In this document: positions 1-8,304 of the stretch, piece after piece | How the letters are laid out: each line of letters begins with the position of its first letter | How positions within the stretch are numbered: the first letter of the stretch is position 1 | Origin: Planctomycetes bacterium B3_Pla | GTDB lineage: Bacteria > Planctomycetota > Phycisphaerae > Sedimentisphaerales > Anaerobacaceae | Assembly: GCA_005223045.1 (NCBI GenBank) | Contig: NJBM01000001.1 | Span: forward strand, 558,001-622,000 | Length of the DNA stretch: 64,000 nucleotides | Direction: 5' to 3' | Notes under the pieces: generated by a model | Told to the model about the DNA's origin: nothing | What the model saw: the letters and a program-made list of their open reading frames with translations, nothing else | Database searches by the model: none | Position numbers and translations under genes: made by a program

Positions 1-2073
1 TACAACTGGGGCCAGATGCCGCTAAGGCCCGAGTCCAACTGCGGCAGCCTCACCGAAGCCGGTCGTCAGGCCATCGGCGGGCTTTGCTACGATGCCGCTA
101 TAGCTGTCGAGATGAGTTATAAGGCCGGCGGCTCGGGCGCTTTTATTCGTGACGCGAGGGACGCGCTGGTCACCACGTTCCAGTTCAATAACGCAGTCTT
201 AGGCTACGATTCGGGTCGAAGCATCCGCACGGGTCTTAACGATATGATCAATCCCAACCTCGACGCCGAGGCCCCCGTGATTCTTGCAATTATGGACCCA
301 TGCGATCCGAATAGCGGGCACGCCGTTGTTTGCGACGGCTACGGGTACGATTCTTCGGCATTGTACCACCATCTGAACATGGGCTGGGAAGGCCTCGACG
401 ATATCTGGTACAACCTGCCGGACATCGACGCCTCACGTGACAAATTTACGTCGGTCTTCGGTTGCGTGTATAATATTTTCATATCAGGCGAGGGCGAGAT
501 TATCAGCGGGCGCGTTTTGGACGCTGACGGCGACCCTATAGCCAACGCTCAGGTTTTCGCCGAGCCGGGCGGTCGCAAGCCGCCGATGGCCCTGACCAAT
601 GACAGGGGGATATATGCACTGGCGAACCTGGAGTCGAATGTTGATTACACGCTGCACCCTGTGGCGGACGGGTACGTTTTTTCCAGCCGGTCGGTAGAGA
701 CGCTGCACTCGGGCGACGACGACGCCTCATCGGGAAACCGCTGGGGCGTTGACTTTTATGCCGAGCAGGTGCTGGAGCCGCCACAGCCGCGGCTCATTTA
801 TGTCGATGCCGATGCTCCGGGCGATCCCGGCCCGGATGACCCGGTAGTATCCGACCATGCCGAGGACGGCTCGGCCGAGCATCCGTTTGATGCTATACAG
901 GAAGCTATCGATGCGGCTGTTTACGGTGATGTGGTAATCATATTGAGCGGGACCTACTCGGGCGACGGCAACCGTGATATGGACTTCAAAGGCAAAGCCA
1001 TAACTGTTCGCAGCGAAGACCCGAACGATCCGGATCTTGTTATTATAGACTGCAAAGGAACCGCCGACGAGCCGCACCGGGGATTCGAGTTCCACAGCTA
1101 CGAGACCCCCCGGGCGATACTGGCCGGCCTGACCATTACCGGCGGATACCGAGAGCAGGGCGGCGGAATATATTTGTCCGACTGCGCACGCCCGACAATC
1201 ACCAACTGCGCGTTTCGCCGCAACAGCGCCTTCCTTGGCGGCGGTATGTATGCTGAAAGCGGCCCGACGCTGAGCAATTGCACGTTCGACGACAACTCGG
1301 CCGAAGCCGGCGCCGGGCTGTACAATAACGGGGAAGCGTCCGAGTGCAGCCCGGTTCTGACCGATTGCACTTTCTACGGCAATGCCGCGGCCGTAAACGG
1401 CGGTGCAATGTACAATCTGGGGCGGCGCGCCAAGCCGGCGTTGACTAACTGCGAATTTATCGACAACTCCGTCTCCGAAGGCGGAGGAGGCGCGATACGC
1501 AGCAATCTTGGCGGCAGTCCGGCCCTGACCAACTGCCTGTTTGCCGGCAACTCGGCGGCAACGTTCGGCGGCGCGATTCGCAACTCCAACGGCGGCAGCA
1601 CAAGGCTGACCAATTGCACATTCGCTGCAAACTTCGCCCCGAACGGAGCCGCTTTCGCATCCACGCCGGACGATGCCGAATCGCAGGCGCCGTGCGTTCT
1701 GCTGGTTGTCAACTGTATCTTCCGGGACGGCGGCGACGAAATACATAACGGCGATGATTCAGTGAACGATGTCACCTACAGCAACGTCCAGGAAGGCGGG
1801 GGCAGATTCCCATTCCCGGGCGAAGGCAACATTGATGCCGCCCCTTATTTCGCCGACCCCGACAGCGGCGATTACCACCTACAATCCCAAACAGGCCGGT
1901 GGGACCCGGCCGGCCAAAGCTGGATTCAGGACGCAACAACAAGCCCCTGCATCGATGCCGGCGACCTGACAACCCCGGTCGCCCTCGAACCGGCCCCCAA
2001 CGGCGGCGTAATAAACATGGGCGCCTACGGCGGCACCACCCAGGCAAGCAAATCAAACTCCGGTTCACAGTAG
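1..2073 (+). CDS. Secreted C10-type cysteine peptidase with regulatory-like and beta-helix domains (5' partial)
   Basis: The frame is open from base 1, so the gene starts upstream of the window; the first codons read YNWGQMP, a motif typical of streptopain-like (C10) peptidases just after the catalytic Cys, which is not in view. The probable catalytic His lies in GHAVVCDGY (codon at 319-321), followed by HLNMGWEG, the usual C10 pattern. From about base 496 a carboxypeptidase-regulatory-like Ig fold begins (ISGRVLDADGDPIANAQV). From about base 800 to 1750 comes a right-handed beta-helix with repeated LTNCxFxxNSA and GGG turns, like DUF1565 or pectate-lyase-type secreted proteins. Probably exported, with the helix as a binding or adhesion module. 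It ends with TAG. Family assignment of the peptidase half is good. Activity is unproven because the Cys is outside the window. Confidence 0.75.
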   Translation, partial: YNWGQMPLRPESNCGSLTEAGRQAIGGLCYDAAIAVEMSYKAGGSGAFIRDARDALVTTFQFNNAVLGYDSGRSIRTGLNDMINPNLDAEAPVILAIMDPCDPNSGHAVVCDGYGYDSSALYHHLNMGWEGLDDIWYNLPDIDASRDKFTSVFGCVYNIFISGEGEIISGRVLDADGDPIANAQVFAEPGGRKPPMALTNDRGIYALANLESNVDYTLHPVADGYVFSSRSVETLHSGDDDASSGNRWGVDFYAEQVLEPPQPRLIYVDADAPGDPGPDDPVVSDHAEDGSAEHPFDAIQEAIDAAVYGDVVIILSGTYSGDGNRDMDFKGKAITVRSEDPNDPDLVIIDCKGTADEPHRGFEFHSYETPRAILAGLTITGGYREQGGGIYLSDCARPTITNCAFRRNSAFLGGGMYAESGPTLSNCTFDDNSAEAGAGLYNNGEASECSPVLTDCTFYGNAAAVNGGAMYNLGRRAKPALTNCEFIDNSVSEGGGGAIRSNLGGSPALTNCLFAGNSAATFGGAIRNSNGGSTRLTNCTFAANFAPNGAAFASTPDDAESQAPCVLLVVNCIFRDGGDEIHNGDDSVNDVTYSNVQEGGGRFPFPGEGNIDAAPYFADPDSGDYHLQSQTGRWDPAGQSWIQDATTSPCIDAGDLTTPVALEPAPNGGVINMGAYGGTTQASKSNSGSQ

Positions 2074-2194
2074 CCTGACTGACCACAGGAAATCCGCCAG
2101 GACAAGGGACATAATAGCGTTTGACGCGGCCTGTCGCCTCTGATATTGTGTTCGAAGTAGTGAGCAGAATTCAGGTTTAGGCTGAGAAAACGAA

Positions 2195-2614
2195 ATGGTG
2201 AAAAAGAGCTTATTGGTTGCCTGGTTGTTTGCTTCGGTGATGTGTCTGGCGGGCTGTGTTGTGGTTGTCAAAGAGGAGACGTGGAAGCCGGTGGGCTTGC
2301 CGACGGATGATGCTGTCGCGGAGATAGACGCCGTGGAGGAGCTGTCCTTCGAATCGGACAGAAAGCAGGCGTATGAAAGGATCGCAGCGCGCGAGGGGCT
2401 AAGTGACGAATCGCAGGTTCATCTGGTCGAAGCGGCGCTCGATAGGCTGACGTTCGATAATGCAAAGGAAAAGGTGCTCCTTGCCCTCATAGCGAATCCG
2501 AGTTTTTGCGGCGCCGCAGAGCAGGCGATTCTGGAGAGTTTGGATAAGCTGGCATTCGAGAGCAGCAGGAAGAAGGTTCTAAAGGCGATAAGTGACCGCA
2601 AAAACCGGCCCTGA
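2195..2614 (+). CDS. Small predicted lipoprotein, function unknown
   Basis: 139 residues. The N-terminus has a Lys-Lys start, a hydrophobic stretch and a lipobox-like LAGC near residue 20, so it is predicted to be lipid-anchored. The rest is acidic and helical, with three loosely repeated segments (ELSFESDRKQAYERI, RLTFDNAKEKVLLAL, KLAFESSRKKVLKAI) spaced 40 to 50 residues apart. They look like a small helical repeat of the kind seen in DUF4476-type proteins, but that link is only a guess. It follows the peptidase gene after 121 bases and stands alone on this strand. No enzyme motif is visible. Confidence 0.65.
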   Translation: MVKKSLLVAWLFASVMCLAGCVVVVKEETWKPVGLPTDDAVAEIDAVEELSFESDRKQAYERIAAREGLSDESQVHLVEAALDRLTFDNAKEKVLLALIANPSFCGAAEQAILESLDKLAFESSRKKVLKAISDRKNRP

Positions 2615-2753
2615 ACTGCAATTTTCACTGCCGCACTAATTCTACCGCTTTTTGAACAGCCGCGTTGTCCCGAGTTCACAAATGATTTGCTAACGCGTTA
2701 GCTGAGCGGACCGATTTAGCTGGCAAGCTCGGGTTGCATGTTATTGAAATATG

Positions 2754-3596
2754 CTATTTCTGAAAACGTGGCTCTCTAATGAAATACCAATTTGAGTTTA
2801 GCTTCTTTTTGTACTTGAAATCACTAGGAAGGTGAGTGTCAGGGCAATAGTAGTAGACGTAATAGCTGCCATTATCCCATCCAATAAAATCATAGATCTG
2901 ATATTGAACTACGTTGCTTTCAGGATAGAGCTTTATATTATCGAAACCATTCTTTCTTATCACACTGCTAGCTCGTTTACAGAAGGTGTATTCATTATGA
3001 TCCACAAGCTTTTGGTTAGTCGGTTCTAAAGAATTGTCGATAAAGGGAGAGTCAAAATGTGCGGCTTTAGACATGTCTTCTGCCCATACTGGTTGGGTGA
3101 AATCATGGCCAGATGAGATACTCTTGGAGTTGAAACTGTAATTGCCATCATCGTATTTTAGACGAAATATAAAATAGTCAACATTGTTACCGACCCAGAA
3201 TACTCTTGGTTGTGTAATCATCTCATCAGCTAGCTCGCTGAGTTCATCAACCATTGAAACGTTCGTAATGAACTTGTTGGGATTGATGGGACGAGATGCG
3301 TTTAGAATAATCCGCCCAGACATAATTGTCATCGCACAGGAGGCCATGATAAATGGGAGCAGCACAATTGCTAATAGAATCCTGAGGAAAGGCTTTGTAG
3401 TGATAACCCACCGGCATAGTAGTTTAATCAGTAAGATGACAAAGGCGAACTTCAGAATGTGTGAACTCCAAATGAGGCATTGACCTATTCTTGGATACCC
3501 ACCTTGTATTGACTCGATTCCAGCTTTGTGTAGCAGGATGAACAAGGTTAGAGTCAGCAGTATAGCAATGTTTATTTTAGGATTGTACTTTTTCAT
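2754..3596 (-). CDS. Membrane protein of unknown function in an AT-rich patch
   Basis: 280 residues with about three hydrophobic segments in the first 110 residues (around 9-22, 45-62 and 72-92), then a soluble C-terminal half rich in Tyr, Asn and Asp (for example YYVYYYCPDTH). Predicted to sit in the inner membrane with the C-terminal domain on one face. No family is recognised. The gene and its surroundings are clearly richer in A and T than the neighbouring genes, and Lys, Asn and Ile codons dominate, which suggests a different origin from the flanking peptidase and mfd. It is oriented opposite to both neighbours. Confidence 0.6.
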   Translation of the reverse strand: MKKYNPKINIAILLTLTLFILLHKAGIESIQGGYPRIGQCLIWSSHILKFAFVILLIKLLCRWVITTKPFLRILLAIVLLPFIMASCAMTIMSGRIILNASRPINPNKFITNVSMVDELSELADEMITQPRVFWVGNNVDYFIFRLKYDDGNYSFNSKSISSGHDFTQPVWAEDMSKAAHFDSPFIDNSLEPTNQKLVDHNEYTFCKRASSVIRKNGFDNIKLYPESNVVQYQIYDFIGWDNGSYYVYYYCPDTHLPSDFKYKKKLNSNWYFIREPRFQK

Positions 3597-3960
3597 GGTG
3601 ATAACATAATCTTATATGGTTTTCTCAATAACATCAGACATGCCATTAAAATTCTTCCTGTTGACTACAAAAATCTCAGCAAACATATTTCCGGCTATCT
3701 CGACAAAACCCAAATTAGCGTATTTACGACAAAACCTGTTAATCTCACGTTTTCGTTTTATTGCGGATATTATCTTAATTCTGGCGTTGCTTGTCCCTGC
3801 GTATGGTCAATAATACTCGATAGCAATGGGCCCGTAAAGGAACGAATTGCCGGACTTCAAAGAAAAAGCTACCTCAAAGGAGTCTAACGAAAAAAAACCG
3901 TTATCCCATTCGAGGGAACGCGGGATTGTTTCTTCGTTTGCTCTGGCGTACAATGGCTTT
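3597..3960. other. AT-rich gap upstream of mfd
   Basis: No convincing gene is seen. A 65-codon plus-strand frame (3616-3813) has no ribosome site and no recognisable motif. The mfd frame is open from a TTG at 3847, which is preceded by an AAGGAA-like stretch, so the last 114 bases could be an N-terminal extension of Mfd. Confidence 0.4.
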
Positions 3961-6900
3961 ATGGAGCTTGGGCGCGACAGGACCGTTCAAGAGATAATCT
4001 CTCGACTTGAGAAAACCGGCCCCGCAGGGGCGGTAAAAGTCGAAGGGACGTGGGGATCGTTCGCGCCGATGCTGGTGGCCTGCGTATCGGAAAAAATAGG
4101 CAGGCCGATTCTGTATGTGCGACCCCACATCGACGACGCCGACAAGGCCGCCGACGATCTGCAAACGTTCGGCGGCAAAAGGATCGAGGCCTTCGGCGCC
4201 TGGGAAGGCGAGGAGGACCTGGCGGACGCCACAGATGAGATTCGCGCTCAGAGGCTGATGCTGGTGTCCCGCTTAAGCGGGGACGGTTTTATTGTCCCGG
4301 CGTCGATACAATCGCTTTGTCAGCCGGTACCTAAACCCGAAGCGATAGAGGCCGGCAGTCTTGGGCTGGAAGTCGAGAGGGAAGTCTCGCCCGAAGTGGT
4401 TGTCGAGTGGCTGGTTGATAACGGATTCGAGCGCACCGAGAGGGTCGATCTGCCGGGCCAGTTCGCGCGTCGAGGGGGGATTGTCGATATTTATGCTCCG
4501 CTTGTAAATGAAATAGTGTGGCAGCCTCATCCAGATGCCGTCTATCGGGATGGGGATGGCCATCCCCAAGCTTCGCTTGAGGCTGCCACACATTCAGAGA
4601 GTGCCGAGGCGCTTCGTATTGAATTCTTCGGCGATACCGTCGAGAGCATCCGCCAGATCAATCTGGATACACAGCGTTCGAGCCGGCAGATGCAAAGTAT
4701 CAAAATTGTCTCGGCGGTGTGCGGAAGTGCGGTCGAGCAAAGGGAGCTTCTTGTAAATATCCTGCCGAAAGACACAATCATCATCTTCGAAGAGCCGGGC
4801 GAGATCGAGGAGGTCGCGAAGGTCTTTCTGGACAGGGCCGAAGATGCGAGCCGGCTTTATGCCTGGGATGATATCTACAAGGCGGCGGGCAATTTTACGC
4901 AACTTCATATTTGCAGATTCGCGACAGCGCAGGACGACGGTTTTCTGAAGGTGGATATCAAGAGTGTGCAGCAGTTTCAGCACAAGGCGACCTCGGTTTG
5001 GGCGGGACACAAAGCGGCGCTCGATGAGCTGGTAACAGAAGCCAAACGGGGCAAAGAAGTGCAGCTTTACTGCGAGAGTCCGGCCGAAATCAAGCGCGTG
5101 GGAGAGATTGTCCGGGACATCACCGAGAAAGTCCCGGCCAGGCTCAAGCTGCTGTTGGGATTCATCCACCAGGGCTTCGTCATAAGTTCTCTGAACACCG
5201 TCATAATAAGCCATCACGAACTGTTTGGGCAATACGCGCTCAGGCGAAGGCGCAGGCCTGCGCGGGCGACCTCACCGGTCGATACGCTCAGCGATTTGCA
5301 GGAGGGCGACTACGTTGTTCACGCTTCCTACGGTATCGGCAAATTCTCAGGCGTAGAGACTATTCGGGAAAAGGGCGGCGTGAATGAGTATCTCACTATC
5401 GAATATGCCGACAAAGCGAAAATCCAGGTCTCGGTGCGCAACATCGCATTGGTGCAAAAGTACATCGGGACCAGTCCGAAACGACCGAAGCTAAGCAAGG
5501 TCGGCTCGAAGAGATGGCTCAAGCAAAAAGAGAAAGTCGAGCGCTCAGTTCGAGACCTTGCCGCCGAGCTGCTCGAGGTCCAGGCCAGCCGTCAGGGAGC
5601 GGGCGGAATTGCGTTCGGGGAAGATTCGAGCTGGCAGGTGGAATTTGAGGAATCTTTCCCCTATCAGGAAACGCCGGACCAGACCACCGCGGCCGGACAG
5701 ATCAAAGCGGACATGCAGCAGGCGATAGTGATGGACAGGCTGCTGTGCGGCGACGTAGGCTACGGCAAGACAGAATTAGCTATGCGGGCGGCGTTCAAGG
5801 TAGTCGAGAACGGAAAGCAGGTTGCCATCCTGACGCCTACGACGGTGTTGTGCGTGCAACACGGCAGGACTTTCACCGAGCGGTTCGCGGATTTTCCGAT
5901 CTGCATCGAAGTCTTGAATCGCTTCAAGACGGGCAAACAAGCGAGGGACATTATCGCGCGGACAAAGTCGGGTAGAGTTGACGTATTGATAGGGACACAC
6001 CGGCTTTTGAGCGGCGACGTGGGCTTCAAGAACTTAGGGCTTTTGATAATCGACGAGGAGCAGCGATTCGGGGTCGAGCACAAAGAAAGGCTCAAGAGGT
6101 TACGGGTCAACGTTGATATTCTTACGATGACGGCAACGCCGATTCCGCGGACGCTGCACATGTCGCTGCTGGGACTGCGCGATATAAGCTCGTTAGGGAC
6201 GCCGCCTCTGGACCGGCGAAGTGTAGTGACATCCGTGACGGCCTACAACGAGCAGCTTATCAAGAAGGCAATCTACCGGGAATTGAATCGCCAGGGACAG
6301 GTATTCTTCCTGCACAACCGTGTCAAGTCGATTGATAAAAAGGCGTGGGAAATTCGCAAACTCGTCGGCGATGCGAAGATCAGCATCGCGCACGGGCAAA
6401 TGGCCCGGCACGAACTTGAGACGGCGATGATAGAGTTTGTTACCGGCCGGACCGACGTGCTCGTATGCACGACGATTATCGAATCCGGGCTGGATATTCC
6501 GAACGCGAACACGATTTTCATAAACGATGCGGACCGGTTCGGCCTGGCCGAGCTGCATCAGCTTCGCGGCAGAGTGGGCAGGTACAAGCATCGTGCGTAT
6601 GCTTATATGCTGCTGCCGATGTCGCGTCCGATTACGCCGTTGGCGGCAAAGCGGTTGAAGGCCATTGAAGAGTACTCGCACTTGGGGGCGGGTTTTAGAA
6701 TCGCTCTTAGGGATTTGGAAATTCGCGGGGCGGGCAACATTTTAGGCTCCGAACAGTCCGGTCATATCCAGACCGTGGGCTATCAATTGTATTGCGAGCT
6801 GTTAGCGGACGCCGTTAGAAAACTGAGGGATGAGCCGGTCGAGTCGATACCGACTGCGGTCGTCGATTTGGGATTTGCCACGTACATACCGAAGAATTAC

Positions 6901-7323
6901 GTGCCGATTGACAGACACAGGATGGATGTCTATCGCAAAATCGCGGTTGCGAAAGGCGATGAAGACCTCGAACAAATAAAGGGTGAATTGGCGGATGTGT
7001 ACGGCCCGGCGCCGGATGAGGTCGGACTGCTGCTGGAACTGGCCGAGCTGCGAATAAAGGCAAGCAGGTTGGGCATAAAAAGCATTGTAGCATCAGACCT
7101 GGATTTGATATTCTCATTTGCAGAAGATCGTGGCAAAGAGGCCGAATCCCTTTTCTCAACGGTTTCAGAATGTAGGGTGGGGCTTGCCCCACCAAGGTTC
7201 AGCGGTGGGCTAAAGCCCACCCTACATTTACGCCTGGCCGAGAATTACTTCGAGCCGCAAACATTGATGAGTCTCTTGCGCAAGATTCTTGCAGACGAAA
7301 ATGATGAGCAGAACACGGAATGA
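3961..7323 (+). CDS. mfd: Transcription-repair coupling factor Mfd
   Basis: Mfd displaces RNA polymerase stalled at DNA lesions and recruits UvrA. In order: UvrB-like N-terminal domains; the RNA-polymerase-interacting CarD-like domain (GDYVVHASYGIGKFSG, bases about 5305-5380); RecG-type translocase with Walker A GDVGYGKTE (about 5749), DEEQ box in LLIIDEEQRFG (about 6052) and QLRGRVGRYKHRAY motif VI; then the C-terminal TRCF domain. From the ATG at 3961 the product is 1120 residues, close to the family norm; the frame is open from a TTG at 3847, adding 38 atypical residues. Two stretches look foreign: an insert between DIYAPLV and the conserved RIEFFGD (bases 4516-4591), and one in the C-terminal domain (7171-7226). 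Both are palindromic repeats read in frame. The end overlaps the next gene by 23 bases. Confidence 0.95.
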   Translation: MELGRDRTVQEIISRLEKTGPAGAVKVEGTWGSFAPMLVACVSEKIGRPILYVRPHIDDADKAADDLQTFGGKRIEAFGAWEGEEDLADATDEIRAQRLMLVSRLSGDGFIVPASIQSLCQPVPKPEAIEAGSLGLEVEREVSPEVVVEWLVDNGFERTERVDLPGQFARRGGIVDIYAPLVNEIVWQPHPDAVYRDGDGHPQASLEAATHSESAEALRIEFFGDTVESIRQINLDTQRSSRQMQSIKIVSAVCGSAVEQRELLVNILPKDTIIIFEEPGEIEEVAKVFLDRAEDASRLYAWDDIYKAAGNFTQLHICRFATAQDDGFLKVDIKSVQQFQHKATSVWAGHKAALDELVTEAKRGKEVQLYCESPAEIKRVGEIVRDITEKVPARLKLLLGFIHQGFVISSLNTVIISHHELFGQYALRRRRRPARATSPVDTLSDLQEGDYVVHASYGIGKFSGVETIREKGGVNEYLTIEYADKAKIQVSVRNIALVQKYIGTSPKRPKLSKVGSKRWLKQKEKVERSVRDLAAELLEVQASRQGAGGIAFGEDSSWQVEFEESFPYQETPDQTTAAGQIKADMQQAIVMDRLLCGDVGYGKTELAMRAAFKVVENGKQVAILTPTTVLCVQHGRTFTERFADFPICIEVLNRFKTGKQARDIIARTKSGRVDVLIGTHRLLSGDVGFKNLGLLIIDEEQRFGVEHKERLKRLRVNVDILTMTATPIPRTLHMSLLGLRDISSLGTPPLDRRSVVTSVTAYNEQLIKKAIYRELNRQGQVFFLHNRVKSIDKKAWEIRKLVGDAKISIAHGQMARHELETAMIEFVTGRTDVLVCTTIIESGLDIPNANTIFINDADRFGLAELHQLRGRVGRYKHRAYAYMLLPMSRPITPLAAKRLKAIEEYSHLGAGFRIALRDLEIRGAGNILGSEQSGHIQTVGYQLYCELLADAVRKLRDEPVESIPTAVVDLGFATYIPKNYVPIDRHRMDVYRKIAVAKGDEDLEQIKGELADVYGPAPDEVGLLLELAELRIKASRLGIKSIVASDLDLIFSFAEDRGKEAESLFSTVSECRVGLAPPRFSGGLKPTLHLRLAENYFEPQTLMSLLRKILADENDEQNTE
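4516..4591. repeat. 76-bp palindromic repeat (family A) inside mfd
   Basis: Perfect 14-bp terminal inverted repeats (4516-4529, GTGTGGCAGCCTCA, and 4578-4591) enclose a perfect 18-bp palindrome (4551-4568, core GGGGATGGCCATCCCC). Related copies lie at 34898-34980 (complete, intergenic) and 47120-47165 (half). It is translated in frame within mfd. Confidence 0.85.
7171..7226. repeat. 56-bp palindromic repeat (family B) inside mfd
   Basis: Outer arms TGTAGGGTGGG and its complement at the right end, with inner GGGCTTGCCCC and GGGCTAAAGCCC hairpins. The same unit occurs at 43300-43365 and 45029-45082. Here it is translated as part of the Mfd C-terminal domain. Confidence 0.85.
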
Positions 7324-8290
7324 TATAGAGAACCCAAGACGAGACATTTCCAGGCTGGCAATGGCTTCGATAGTACTCGGTGCTCTGGGTTTAGCCGTAT
7401 TTGCGTGGAGGCTGCTTGCTTATCGTCCCTGGTGGAGCGAATACCTGGCTCGGAACATCGTAGGTCTGCTTGGAATCGTCGGATTGGTTCTGGGGCATGT
7501 TGCGCTCGCAAGAATCTCCAGACGAATAGCCACTATCACGTTGCTCGTCGTCTTGAGCCCTCCTGTGCTCTTTTTGTGTTCTTTTCTGCTGCTTCTTCTC
7601 GTCAGGAACAGCGCAGGCTATCATTTCCTACAGCGATGCGGTTTCTATCTGGCTATAGCGTTACTCGTACTTATGTTCCCGGTGCTGGCAACACGTGAAT
7701 GGAGATCAAGATTAGGGTGCAAGTCCAGATCGGGTACGCTTGCGACTCTGGGCATAGTCATGGGGACATTGCTGGCAGGCTCATGGTGGATGGAAACCTG
7801 CGGGCCTGTATCGACTGCGATGCGCATGGCGTGTGCGATCAATTTGAAACGGCTCGGAGATGCGATGGAGACCTACGCAAATGATAAGCCCGGTAATTAC
7901 ACGGACCCAAATCAATGGTGCGATTTGCTCTTGCAGCACACACATATAGACGCCGATCTATTCCTCTGTCCGCAGGTCAAGTGGGAATGGCGCCGGCAGG
8001 TGCTTCCTTTTCCTATTCCGAAAAATGAAAAATGCTATTATGCAATGAATCCCGATTGCGAGCCGAACTCACCAAAGGATACGGTGCTCTTGTTCGAGAT
8101 TGACGGAGGTTGGAACAAATCGGGCGGATTGAAGCTTATGACGGCTGAGAACCATAGAGGGTACGGCAGTGTTCTATTCAACGACGGGCGCGTAGAATGT
8201 GTGCACAGAAGACAGTTCAGGAAGTTGAAGTGGAGCGCTGGGGCAGACAATAGTACGTCTACAGAGCACGAAACTAACAGCACTAAGTAA
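7301..8290 (+). CDS. Membrane protein with H-X9-DG-type C-terminal domain
   Basis: About 329 residues from the ATG at 7301, which overlaps the end of mfd. A TTG twelve bases upstream is possible but less likely. The first 130 residues contain four or so hydrophobic segments, resembling the DUF4190-like membrane modules common in planctomycetes; a further hydrophobic segment lies near residue 155. The C-terminal third resembles the tail of planctomycete pilin-like proteins: a Cys-Pro in LFLCPQ, then YYAMNPDCEPNSP and an ENHRGYGSVLFNDGRVE stretch of the H-X9-DG kind. The same tail is found in the unrelated protein at 45220-46836. Function unknown; probably envelope-associated. Confidence 0.7.
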   Translation: MMSRTRNDIENPRRDISRLAMASIVLGALGLAVFAWRLLAYRPWWSEYLARNIVGLLGIVGLVLGHVALARISRRIATITLLVVLSPPVLFLCSFLLLLLVRNSAGYHFLQRCGFYLAIALLVLMFPVLATREWRSRLGCKSRSGTLATLGIVMGTLLAGSWWMETCGPVSTAMRMACAINLKRLGDAMETYANDKPGNYTDPNQWCDLLLQHTHIDADLFLCPQVKWEWRRQVLPFPIPKNEKCYYAMNPDCEPNSPKDTVLLFEIDGGWNKSGGLKLMTAENHRGYGSVLFNDGRVECVHRRQFRKLKWSAGADNSTSTEHETNSTK

Positions 8291-8304
8291 AAAGGAGAGT
8301 TGAT

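Noticed and set aside
727-1746. Long minus-strand frame of 339 codons opposite the beta-helix region
   Set aside because: It is the mirror of a GC-rich repetitive coding sequence; its translation has no motif and the plus-strand protein is clearly real.
3616-3813. 65-codon plus-strand frame upstream of mfd
   Set aside because: No ribosome site, no family and AT-rich composition; its hydrophobic end is likely chance.
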